64,000 nt of DNA from Diplodia intermedia. Its lineage: Eukaryota; Ascomycota; Dothideomycetes; Botryosphaeriales; Botryosphaeriaceae. The translations under genes were made by a program, and so were the position numbers. The stretch spans positions 1 to 64,000 of the forward strand of contig JAKEKT010000069.1 in assembly GCA_021495925.1 (NCBI GenBank). The letters run 5' to 3'. Positions within the stretch are counted from its first letter, which is position 1, and each line of letters opens with the position of its first letter. This document shows positions 54,306 to 64,000 of this stretch, piece after piece. The notes beneath the pieces are model-generated. The model saw only the letters and a program-made list of their open reading frames with translations, was not told the DNA's origin and made no database searches.

Positions 54306-54741
54306 TTGTCGGAAATCGTGCCGTCGAGATAAGAGACTGCAATATACCCTGATGAGATTGTTGTTCCTCGCATGGGCTGGCAAGAATGCTGGAGACGTAA
54401 TGCTGCATGGGTAGGCGTTGGAACAAAGGCACCTGACGACATCTCCTTACGAACATGCAGTTATCTTATGCTTAATGAATGAACGCACTCGTTACGAAAC
54501 TCAAAGCCCTCGTGAGGCATCTACCACAATGAGCCGCAGGGGACTACAGAACTTCCCATCCCACTCCTAAAATTCAGGCGGGATGATCCTGATGACACCG
54601 TTCTGCCATTCCTCCACGTGGACAATTATGCACAGCCCACCCACTCTTTTGATTCATAGACTTCGGTCATGCAGATCTCCCGAAATCGTCAATCGGGCAG
54701 AGATCATCCCCGCATTACGCATGCGGAGTCAGCACAGCGAT
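54306..54741. other. intergenic between converging genes
   Basis: 436 bp with 3' ends of the lipase-like gene (plus) and the TMEM205-like gene (minus). Nothing recognised. Confidence 0.55.
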
Positions 54742-55845
54742 CTACATGCGCTGAGCCAAGACAACGCCATAATAGAGCTGGGCGATGAAGGTTGCCAAGT
54801 TGGTTAGCGACGAGACGCCATGCAGCGTGGCGAACTTCTTGTTCAGGCGCTGCATCTCGGGCGAGTGGGGACCCGCGTCATAGGACTTCTTGCCATCGCG
54901 TGTCTCTGTCGGTTGAGTGGCTTTTCGTTAGAAGAACCTTCCCAAAGTGGAGAGGAAGAGTGGGAAAATGCCAAGGGAGAAGCGCAATAGTGCACGGGGG
55001 GAGAGCCACAAGCCCCTACCACTGTTCGACGTCCCCTTCAACCTCAAACATTAACGCCTCCCGATAAGGCCTTCCCCTCACCGCGGCACAGCCAGCGTCT
55101 TTCCCGGCCAACCGCCCTCCCCCTTCTCTTCCGGGGCGTAGATGATCAGAGACCAATAAAGAAACAGAGGCGAAAAAAGAAAAAAAAAAGAAAAGCGGAA
55201 AAAAGTTGGAACAGCACTCACCCTGGTGCTTCCTCTCGCGCATGCAGTTGGTCGTGGCAGGGCCGACGTAGACCAGGTTGACGAGGCCGCTGACGAACAT
55301 GGTCGCGACGGCGATCAGCGCGCCGCGGTTGACGTCGGCGAGCAGGCCGGCAGATGCGGAGGCGAGGGCGCCGTAGCCGACGCTGGCGGCGCGCGAGGGG
55401 AACGTCAGCGCCATGGCGACGGGCAGCGCCGTCTGCATGGCGAAGTAGACGGGGAACGTCTTGGACTGCAGCTGCGCGAACTGCGGCCGCGGCAGCACGC
55501 GGAACGCGATGACGCCGCCGATGAAGGATTGGAAGAGCGTGCTGCCCAGGAGCGTGCCATAGCTGTTGGACCGTTGGTGGCGCGGCCGTGGTGGTTAGCG
55601 CGGGGTCTCGGGGGCTGGCGGCGGTGATGGCGGGGGATGGGACGGAAGGTGTGCGATGTTGGGGCGGCTGTGTGAGAGACGAAGTCTTCCGGTATCTCTC
55701 GAGGCTGGAGATGTCGAGCGTCCACGACCGGCTGGTGGGAGAGAGGTGGGGGGTTCGGCAAGCCTCGCCGCCTGCCGCTGTCGACTACGTACCTGAGCAG
55801 GTGATAGGGCGCACCTGTTTTAAGAGTGCTGGTAAGAGATGGCAT
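54742..55845 (-). CDS. TMEM205-like (DUF4149) four-helix membrane protein
   Basis: Exons (minus): 55845-55793, 55562-55222, 54905-54742; 185 aa. Introns are 230 and 316 nt, long for this region. Joins: HLL-S-YGTLLGSTLFQSF and RERKHQ-ETRDGKKSYD, with phases consistent. The helices are LLSYGTLLGSTLFQSFIGGVIAF (in segments), PVYFAMQTALPVAMAL, ALIAVATMFVSGLVNLVYV and SSLTNLATFIAQLYYGVVL. A polar conserved segment between helices 3 and 4 (ATTNCMRERKHQ, then RLNKKFATLHGVSSLTNL) is typical of the TMEM205/DUF4149 family. Small membrane proteins of this family are found from fungi to humans; human TMEM205 affects platinum-drug transport. The biochemical role is unknown. The single-exon ORF of 160 codons from 55498 is a mis-splice of this gene. 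Confidence 0.88.
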
Positions 55846-56161
55846 CGTGCGGGCTTCAGACTGAACTGAAGATGGGCCTGGAAAGGACAAGAAGCGAACA
55901 GAGAGAGATATAAGGGTTTGCTGCCGGAGAAGGAATGGGTGGAGTGATGATGTACACGATGCCGCGCGAGTCAGTGTAGCGCGGGGTGCCCACGTGAGAG
56001 CGCGCTGCCTGACTCGACGCGCTCCCCGTTTGCCTGCTGGCGTCACGTCTGGCGCCGTTGCTGCCTTGGACTCGACGCGACCATCCCGCGCGAGCCATGC
56101 GCGACTCCCATCAAACCTTTCCATTGACATTCTCCTGAGCCATCTCCGCACTCTCGCGACC
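55846..56161. promoter_or_regulatory. 316-bp divergent promoter of TMEM205-like and ku80
   Basis: Only 316 bp separate the two start codons, so transcription signals must be shared or abutting. No TATA box is seen; CCATTGACATTC lies about 40 bp upstream of the ku80 ATG. Confidence 0.65.
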
Positions 56162-58814
56162 ATGGCGGACAAGGAGGCCACCGTCTACGTTGTCGACGTG
56201 GGCAAATCCATGGGCGAGAAGCATGGCGGCCGCAGCGAGACGGACCTTGATTGGTGTATGAAGTACGTCTGGGACAAAATCACAGTCGCGGTGAGTCACT
56301 AATGCGCGATTCCGGCTCGTTTCCAGAGGTGTCTGACAGACAAGCAGATGGCCACGGGCCGGAAGACTCTCTTTCAAAGCGTCGTTGCTCTGCGCTCAGA
56401 TGGTAAGTCGTGGCCGGCTGTGTGAGCTGGGACGGAGCTAACCCGCAGTAGAGACGGACAACCCGTTGAAGTCAGAAGAAGGATACGAAAATGTCTCTGT
56501 CCTCCAACAACTGAGCCCGTATTGCTCCCACCCTCGGCGCCACAGCCGTGCACAAGCTCACAAGAGACAGGATGTACATGGCCCAGCTCAGGGAATTACG
56601 CGACAAACTCCACCCCAGCAAGACCCACGATGGTGACGGTGAGTCCAATACCGGAATCTACTCGACGATATCATCTCACATGTTCCAGCGATATCTGCCC
56701 TTGTTGTTGCCATCCAGTTAATTGCGGATCACTGCAAGAAGCTTAAATACAAGCGGAGGATCATTCTTGTCACGAACGCCCTGGGTACCATCGACGCCGA
56801 CGGCTTGGACGAGATCGCGAAGAAGATCAAAGGCGAAAATATCGAACTGCTCATCCTGTATGTCCGGAGCGGATTCAATTTAATACTCACATACTGACTG
56901 GTGCAGCGGTCCCGACTTCGATGACGCCGACTATGGCGTGAAGGAAGAGAACAAAGACCCCACTAAAGCTAACAACGAGAGCGTCCTCCAGAAACTCGCG
57001 GAAGATTGCGATGGTATCTTTGGAACGATGGCACAAGCTATCGAAGAGCTTGAGACCCCGCGAGTGAAACTTACCAAGCCCGTCCCGTCATACAAAGGCC
57101 TCCTGACACTTGGCGACCCGGAGAAATACGACACTGCCATGACAATTGACGTCGAGCGTTACCCAAGGACTACGGCGCAAAGGCCGCCAACAGCCAGCTC
57201 ATATGTTCACAGAGCTGATCTGGCACCGGGTGAATCGCAAGCGCAGTCTTCGATTACTGTGGCCGACAACAATAATGAGGGCGTCCATGATCAGGACGAG
57301 TTTGCTGCAGTCAAGCAGAACACATCTTACTATATCCTTGACCCCAGCGTAGTAGGAGGCAGGCGAGACATTGACAAGGCGGACACTGCCAGTGGTTACC
57401 CATACGGCAGCACCGCCGTCCCAATCAGCGAGTCTGAACGAAACGTAACGGACTTTGAGTCTTTTGCTGCCCTGGACATCATTGGTTTCATCCCAGGAGA
57501 CAAGGTGAGGAGATATCAAGCATTCATCCAGCTTGCAGGCGCTGACGCAAAGTGTGCCAGCTTGACCGGTACATGGAAATGTCGAAAACGAACATCATCA
57601 TTGCACAAAAGGCAAACGAGAAGGCAAGCATGGCCTTGTCCTCTTTCATCCACGCTCTTTACGAACTTGAGTCGTACGCTGTTGCTCGTTTCGTTCCCAA
57701 GGAAAACAAAGCGCCCGTCATTCTGCTTCTTGCCCCCGAGATCAAGCCGGATTACGAGTGCCTGATAGACACGGAGCTGCCCTTCGCTGAGGATGTGCGC
57801 GGCTACCGCTTTCCTCCTCTAGATCGCGTTGTGACCGTTTCTGGAAAGGAGATACACACACACAAGAACCTACCAAGTGAGGACCTCATGAAGTCCATGA
57901 GCGATTACATAGACAACATGGACCTATCGAGCGCCGGACAAGATGAGGACGGGTGAGTTTAATTAGTCGCGTATCGTTTGCATGAGCTGACAAGGGCCAG
58001 AAATCCCGTGGAGTATGCGCCAATCGAGGACACGTTTTCGCCCGTGCTTCACCGCGTTCTACAAGCAATCCGCTGGCGCGCTGTCCACCCTACGGATGAA
58101 TTGCCTCCTCCAGCCGAGGTCCTGACAAGATACATGAACGCCCCGGAGGAATTGCTGAAGCAAGCTCAGCCATTCCTCGATGCCACGATAAAGGCGGGTG
58201 ACGTGAAGCGCGGTAAGTGCCTCTATACGAAGATATCGTGTCGTCCATGTCTCTTATATGGGTTTCCTTTCAGTACCTCCCAAACAGAAGGGTCGCAAGC
58301 GCACTCGCGAGTTCGAGAAACCTCTCTCAGGTCTCAACGTCGAAGATCTCCTGGGTCGCGAGAAGCGCGTGAAGCTCTCGGTAGAAAACGCCATTCCGGA
58401 ATTCAAGCAGGCCCTCAATACGACCGACAGCGTCGAGGAAATCAAGAGCATTGCCAACCAGCTCTCCACCATCATCCAGGACTACATCCGCCACAGCATG
58501 GGTGACAACGGATACCAGAGGGCCATAGAGGCCATCCGCGTCATGAAGGAGGAGATGTTGGAATTGGAGGAGCCGGGCGTGTTCAACGATTTCATGAGGG
58601 TGTTGAAGAAGAAAATATTCGCGGAAGAGCTGGGTGGCGATAGGAAGGAGATGTGGTACAAGATCAGGGTGACCAGACTAGGGTTGATTGATAAGAGGAC
58701 CACGGACTTGTCGGATGTCACCGAGGAAGAGGCGAAGAAGGTAAGCTGTCGTTGCCAGTCTTGTGGGCTGTGTTATGCTGACTTCTTTCTCAGTTCTTGT
58801 CCTCAGCAAAGTAG
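56162..58814 (+). CDS. ku80: Ku80, DNA end-binding subunit of NHEJ
   Basis: Ten exons: 56162-56290, 56348-56402, 56452-56518, 56571-56638, 56689-56857, 56907-57504, 57561-57952, 58001-58212, 58274-58740, 58794-58814; 725 aa, all phases matching. The N-terminal von Willebrand A-like domain opens ATVYVVDVGKSMGE. MATGRKTLFQSVVALRSDETDNPL and RRIILVTNALGTIDADG follow, then LLILGPDFDDADYG. The Ku core beta-barrel includes FAALDIIGFIPGDKLDRYMEM and ANEKASMALSSFIHALYELESYAVARFVPKE (by segments). The C-terminal helical domain is YQRAIEAIRVMKEEM...FNDFMRVLKKKIF. The last exon codes only FLSSAK. It forms a ring with Ku70, loads on double-strand breaks and recruits ligase IV; in filamentous fungi it also acts at telomeres. 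Length equals other fungal Ku80 proteins. Confidence 0.95.
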
Positions 58815-59690
58815 CGGTACCTACCGTGAACCCGCCGTCTGTAGCCAGCTTAAGGATCAAGCAAGTATTCCTGATGAGCTTGTAGCGCAACACATACTTG
58901 GGCCCCTCTGTTAATCCTAGGACTTGCATCAAGGTGGCAAAGAGGCAGGTGAGAAGGCAAACGAGGTGGGCCACTAAGGATAAGGCGCAATTTCAAGCAG
59001 TAAAGTGAGGGCAGTCTAGGTACATGGCATGTTCAAAGCAGAAAGCAACACGAATACCTGGAACTTATCCCAATGATGCTTCTTGTGATACTTTTGTTCC
59101 ACAGCTTTACAGCGCGGCAGACAACTTGGCTCGCGTCCACGAATAGAATGCACTTATGTCCGAGAATTGGTACCCGCATGTTGGCCAGCCACGTGTGTTT
59201 GAGCAATGCACGTCTGCATCTGCATGCGTCAGTTGGCACCGTCCCATGAACAGTCGAGAGACATGTCTGCCTTTGAACGGCGCTTCTCCCCATGTTCATA
59301 TCAAGGTGTATACTGAACTTTACATCTGCCATTATCTCGACGTCAGAGGGCGTGGATCCGCGTGGGAATCGTTTCTTCGCCGTTTTTGTTTTCGTTTTTT
59401 GTTTTTTTACTTGCTTTGCGTTTTCCGCTCCGCTAAAGATCTGGAGAGCTAATGTCCAGGATTCCGCGGCACTAAGGATTCGAAACTTCCATCATTGGAA
59501 CATGCGCAGAACCATCTTTATTCCGGGGAGATGACGATGCGTCAAACGTGTTGATGCTGATTGTCGACACCAAATACTGATTATGCCACACAGGGCTGTG
59601 AAAGCTGCATTGAGACAGTTACACCTTGGCTTCGTACATGCACAGAGGAATCAGTAGGCGTGAAGGCTAGAGGAGATAGTCACAGTGGGT
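58815..59690. other. 3' flank of ku80; no gene seen
   Basis: About 880 bp of average composition with T-runs near 59385-59410. No gene or repeat recognised. Confidence 0.5.
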
Positions 59691-59884
59691 GACAAAAGAA
59701 GTTGCACCCCCGGCATCTGCCTCGCAGAAAAATTCGACATGGGATGGGTAGTTGAACAAAAGATCTGGACGTAAATGTCAATTTTAAATGCGCACACTTA
59801 CGTCCGGATCTTGTACTCAACTGCTTATATATATATCTTTGGAAGGCAGATGCGGGGGTGCAATTCCTTTTGTCACCCGCCGTG
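59691..59884. mobile_element. foldback MITE-like element, copy 5 (complete, with TAGT duplication)
   Basis: 194 bp. Left end CACAGTGGGTGACAAAAGAA; right end, read on the minus strand, CACGGCGGGTGACAAAAGGA, followed on both sides by TTGCACCCCCG and CATCTGCCT. The inner pair GTAGTTGAACAAAAGATCTG / CGGATCTTGTACTCAACTGC surrounds the core. Flanking TAGT at 59687-59690 and 59885-59888 fits a 4-bp target-site duplication. No ORF of its own. Confidence 0.88.
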
Positions 59885-61697
59885 TAGTCATCTACTGCTT
59901 TGAAGGACAGGGTCTTGGGCACAAGATGTTTTCTGTACTACTTGGCTACTGGGAGAGTGGCTGTCAGAATATAAAAACTTATGCAACATGCGGAGAAGCT
60001 TGCAGACGGATGGCATCCCTGTCGCCGAACTGCGCCCTTCTTAGTCACGTTGTAATACCCTGTTTATCTTACCGCAGGCATTGCACCCTACTCGACTGGG
60101 TAGTTGAGCCCTGCGTCTTTGTGTCATTGTCTATTTCCAAAGCCAACACTTGCTGATTCATGCTGAAACATTTTCCGCACCTCACTGTGTCATCAATCAT
60201 GTGAAGACTAAATCCCCTCTTCAGACAACCTCCCCCCCTCCTATGTACCCTCGCAATCCCTGCAACCGGGCGGCCCGCAACCAACATGCAGCTAAAAAAG
60301 AAGCCGTCCGCCGTCGTTTCAGCCATCCGACAAGCCTCGTCCGAAATCCTCAGGCAAGCGGTAAGCCTCCCCATTCGTCGCTACTTTTCTCACGCCTTTG
60401 GCCCCCCCAAAAGTGTAATTCGCCACATGCTTGTAAGCCGGAACGTCATTGACGTCATCGGTGGCTGGGGACGAGAAAAGAAGAAGGAGAGAGGAGCCGA
60501 GTTAGAAGAAAAAAAAGAGTGGCTGGCGCTGTTGCCAAGACGAAAAGCCTTTTTTTTTTCTCCGAGACGTGCAGTAGTTCTCCAACGGGGGGCCGTTGAG
60601 AAAAAAAAGCATTCGACGTGGCAGACCCATTAATCTCGTGGCCGGGTTTTTGTGGCGCTTTGAAAAGTTAAAGGGCTTCGGGTCCGCTTACTTGGAAATG
60701 CAACGGTCCAATCACCGGCTGTACCTACTACGTAGCTACGCAAGCAAGATGGCCATGGAGTGCTGGACGAACCAGGCTTCGTTTGCACAACGATTCCCAG
60801 CGGCAGGGCCAATTGTGGCACGCCAGTAGCACAGAGGCGCCCCGCTCATGGTTTCCCAACCTTCGATGCGTTACAATAAGCGTTGCGTCCAGTCCGAGAT
60901 ACCCGGCGTATACGGAGTAGCTTTTTGGCTCTGCCTCGGTCCACCACCCCCCGGCCGTTCCACCGTTCGATGCGGGCAATAAAAGTTCGTAGGGCTTGCC
61001 TACGACTAATTGCAGCCCTGCGCTCTAATGCAAAGACCCTTTCGAGATTTGGGGGGAAAAAAGGGAAAAGAGTGTAAATGCAAATACATAAAACAGCAAC
61101 CGTCATAGAAATACAGTTCTCCAATCTAATCGGCGCGTTCCGACGTCATCCGCAAACGCGCAATGCAAATGATGATGCCACAAAAGGAAGAGGTGATTGT
61201 TCAAGCAAAAATAGTGAAGAGGGGTAACAGCTTAGTACCAGCATCTCGATCCACTGCACACCCATCTGGTCCTTGGTAGGTAGGTACATGTACAAGGGGT
61301 GAGACGTGCATATTGTCAGACCAGGGGCGTGTTCCTCAAGCGCTGACGTGGATCGAGTCGAAGAAACCTTCACGTAATCCCCGAGACACACAAACACAAA
61401 TGGCCGAGTCAGGTTCCGCATATAGTACGCAACACTACAGAGTGCTAGTCATTACAACCTTGTCACCGTCAATTTGTCACTACTGAGAAATTTCAAAGCA
61501 GTCTGGATTTCTTCTGATGCATTGGTATCTTTTCCATTCGATCGGAAAGAGAAGCGGGAAAAATAAAAGCACTAGTTATCATTATACCTTCGTCATGTTC
61601 ATCCCAAATGTATTGCCCAAATTGGCACCGCCTGGTACAAGAATCAAACAATGCGTATATTTACAAGTTCTTGTCTTCTTTCTCCACGTGCACGTAC
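59885..61697. other. intergenic between the foldback element and catalase
   Basis: 1.8 kb. A 115-codon plus ORF at 60286-60633 is Lys/Arg-rich without a domain. A-runs and T-runs lie near 60520-60610. The right end is the 3' flank of the catalase gene. Confidence 0.45.
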
Positions 61698-64000
61698 TTA
61701 GTTGTCCGTGGGGAACCTGCTGAAGTGCTTGAACACAGTCAGGCCCTCAATGACATCATCTGCATTCGCATCCCTGAGCACGCCATCGCCAGACGGGATG
61801 TTCAGCGAAGAGAGCGCGGAGCCGGAGCTGCCGAGCGCGCCGACCGTCTTTCCGTAGCGGAAGGCGTCGAGCAGGATCTGGCCGGGGCGGCCGGCGGGGT
61901 ACAGCGTCGAGGTCGAGTTGCTGCCCGACACGACGCCGGCGGCGCCGGGGCCGACGAGGACGGCGTCGAAGTCGGTGGCGTCAGCGGCCGAGTAGGTCTG
62001 GTCGATACCCTCAGCGAGGTGCTCGGCCACGACAACAGTGTCGACATTCTGCTTCGACAAGGTGCTCTTCAGGTCCGAAATGGATGACTCGCTAGCGCTG
62101 TCGACTGTGGCGAGGATACCGACCTTCAGGCCGTCGAGGCGGGAGAGGCGGTCCGAGTTGGGGCGGACGTTGGCCGTGGTGTTGTCGTGGTAGTAGGTCG
62201 GGTCGGCGTCGGGAGCGGTCATGCCGAGCGCAGTGGCAACACGGACGGCAATGTCATGGCTGACGCGGTTCAGCTGGATGAGGACGTTGTTCTTGACCAC
62301 GTCCGACGTGAGCTTCGACGTCTCGAAGCGGATGGCGTTGACGAGGAACTGTTGCTCGACCTTCTTCAAGCTGTTGTAGAAGAGGCGAGGCTGAGACCAC
62401 ACATCGTTGAACGTGTCCGATACCGTGCGAACAAGTTTGCCAGATGCGGTGCGCTTGGGAGCGGTGAAGAAACCGCGACCTTCCGTCTGATTGGCCTGCT
62501 TAGGCTGTTGTGGGGGGACGCGCAATCAGCCGATGTGACCAGTGAGAGAAGAGAGATTCCAACTTACGTAGCCGTTGTTGAGCGTGTTGGGGGAGTAAGC
62601 AGCCGTGTTAAGCGGGATGTAGTGCTGGCCAGCACCGTCACGGTTGTTGTTGTGCCATGGGACGCGCGGCTGGTTGATGGGGAGCTGCTCGAAGTTGGGA
62701 CCGTTGTGGCGGTTCAGTTGCGTGTCAAGGTAAGAGAAAATGCGGCCCTGCAGAAGCGGGTCGTCGCTGAAATCAACGCCGCGGACGATGTGGCCGGGTT
62801 GGAACTAAGATACTATTTGAGCGCTTGCTTGACGAGGTTGCTGTCTCGGGCAATAAGCTTACCATGACCTGTTCAGTCTCGGCAAAGTAGTTCCTGGGGT
62901 TTCGGTTGAGCGTCATCTTGCCAAGAGGCGTGACCGGGACGTATTCCTCAGGAACGATCTTGGTGGGGTCAAGAAGATCGAAGCCATAACGGAGGTCATC
63001 GCCTTCCTCCATGATTTGCACACCAAGCTGCAGGCCAAGTCAGCGTCCACGCGTTCTCCTTGGCATGAGTAAGACATTGGCTACGTACCTCCCACTCGGG
63101 GTAGCGACCGTTGGCAATTGATTCGAAGAGATCCTGGCGGAGGTAGTCGGCGTTCTTGCCAGCAACAACCTGCGCCTCCTCCCAGGTAAGACCAGCCTTG
63201 CCTTGAAGGGACTTCCAGTGGAATTTGACGAGCTTGGAAGAGCCGTCATCGGTGACGAAACGGAAGGTGTGCACACCGAAACCGTCCGCAAGGCGGAAGG
63301 ACCTGATGATACCGTGCTGAGCCATGGCCCAGAAAAGGGTGTGGAGGGTGCTGGGCTGCTGGCTGAAGAAGTCCCAAGCGCTGTCATGGGCAGTTGCTGC
63401 TTGCGGAATTTCACTGTCGGGCGAAGGCTTGACGGCGTGGATCAGATCCGGGAAGAGAATAGCGTCCTGGATGAAGAAAACAGGGATGTTGTTGCCAACA
63501 ATGTCTGGTTTGACCGTCAGTAAATTTGATGGGGAAAGAAACAGATGGACAAGCTTACCAAAGTTGCCCTCGTCGGTGTACAGCCTGACGGCGAAACCGT
63601 GCACATCGCGGGCGGTGTCGGCAGAGCCCCTGCTGCCGGCGACGGTGGAGAAGCGAACGAAGACAGGAGTCTCCTTGCCCTCCTTGGCGAGGAAAGAGGC
63701 GCCGGTGATGTTGGACCAGTCGCCGTAAGAGGTAAAAGTACCATGGGCACCGGCACCGCGAGCATGGACAGCACGCTCGGGAACACGCTCGTGATCGAAG
63801 TGCTGGATCTTCTGGCGGAAGATGAAGTCCTCGAGGAGGGTGGGGCCGCGCTCGCCGGCGCTCAGGCTGTTCTGGTCCGAGAAGGGACCGCCAACGTCGC
63901 TGGTCAGGTAGACGTCGGTGTCGTTGATCTCGAATTGAGACATGAACTCGTCAGTGCCCTGGGCTTCGGCGCGGCCCTGGAGGTTGGGGTGGCCTGCGGG
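61698..64000 (-). CDS. secreted large-subunit catalase (CatB type), 5' end outside the window
   Basis: Exons (minus): >64000-63559, 63504-63089, 63027-62863, 62804-62568, 62504-61698; 688 aa present. The frame is open to the window edge (PAGHPNLQGRAEAQGTDEFM), so the signal peptide and first ~30-40 residues are missing; an internal Met at 63943 is not the true start. The catalase core has the distal His in RAVHARGAGAHG, FVRFSTVAGSRGSADTARD, the distal Asn/Asp region NNIPVFFIQDAILFPD, and the proximal heme Tyr in RIFSYLDTQLNRHNGPNF. After the RLFYNSL linker comes the flavodoxin/GATase-like C-terminal domain of large-subunit catalases (LDGLKVGILATV ... VLVGPGAAGV ... YGKTVGALGSSG). It degrades hydrogen peroxide, usually extracellularly or in the cell wall. 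Introns are 54-63 nt. Confidence 0.95.

Noticed and set aside
60286..60633. 115-codon plus ORF
   Set aside because: Lys/Arg-rich from A-runs; no motif; start context and flanks give no support.

Overview
The window reads as nuclear DNA of a filamentous ascomycete (Pezizomycotina). Coding exons are GC-rich and intergenic DNA is full of simple repeats. Most introns are 49-75 nt with GTAAGT/GTACGT-type donors and CTAAC/CTGAC branch sites, and the gene set is typical of such fungi (Ku80, large-subunit secreted catalase, matrix AAA protease, Whi5/Nrm1-type repressor, fungal glycogenin). I cannot name the species; a Dothideomycete would fit, but that is a guess. I assembled the gene models by hand from splice signals and reading-frame continuity. 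Exon coordinates are in the evidence fields because each feature carries only its outer limits.

Layout. 1-10 kb, all minus strand: an alpha/beta hydrolase (epoxide-hydrolase type), a seven-exon glycogenin, and a polyprenol reductase. 10-16 kb, plus strand: a large ankyrin protein of Hos4/Set3C type and a one-pass membrane protein with a repetitive beta-rich ectodomain. 16.8-22 kb is the accessory-looking stretch: a shortened DUF6536-type membrane protein, an F-box-type protein, and two copies of a small foldback element. 22-29 kb, minus strand: an allantoate-permease-family MFS transporter and a coiled-coil protein with poly-Asn and poly-His tracts. 28.5-32.5 kb appears empty. 32.5-38.4 kb: a Whi5/Nrm1-like G1/S repressor (minus), a SLC35F6-like transporter (plus) and an RhlG-like short-chain reductase with a clear TATA box (plus). 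At 38.8 kb sits tRNA-Arg(ACG), followed by two decayed foldback elements. 41-44 kb: the m-AAA protease (minus). 47.7-50 kb: a Ser/Thr-rich one-pass membrane protein (minus). 52-54 kb: a lipase-like hydrolase with a long charged helix (plus). 54.7-58.8 kb: a TMEM205-like protein and Ku80, divergent and only 316 bp apart. 61.7-64 kb: a catalase whose first codons lie outside the window.

Most genes are unrelated housekeeping functions (carbohydrate storage, dolichol synthesis, chromatin, cell cycle, mitochondrial proteolysis, DNA repair, peroxide defence). I see no biosynthetic cluster, defence island, CRISPR array or autonomous transposon. The least explained structure is a family of five near-palindromic 120-212 bp elements with TIRs related to CACRGYGGGTGACAAAAG. 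One copy is flanked by a 4-bp TAGT duplication. They behave like a foldback MITE family, and their sequence leaks into spurious ORFs. I did not find a convincing new multi-gene system.
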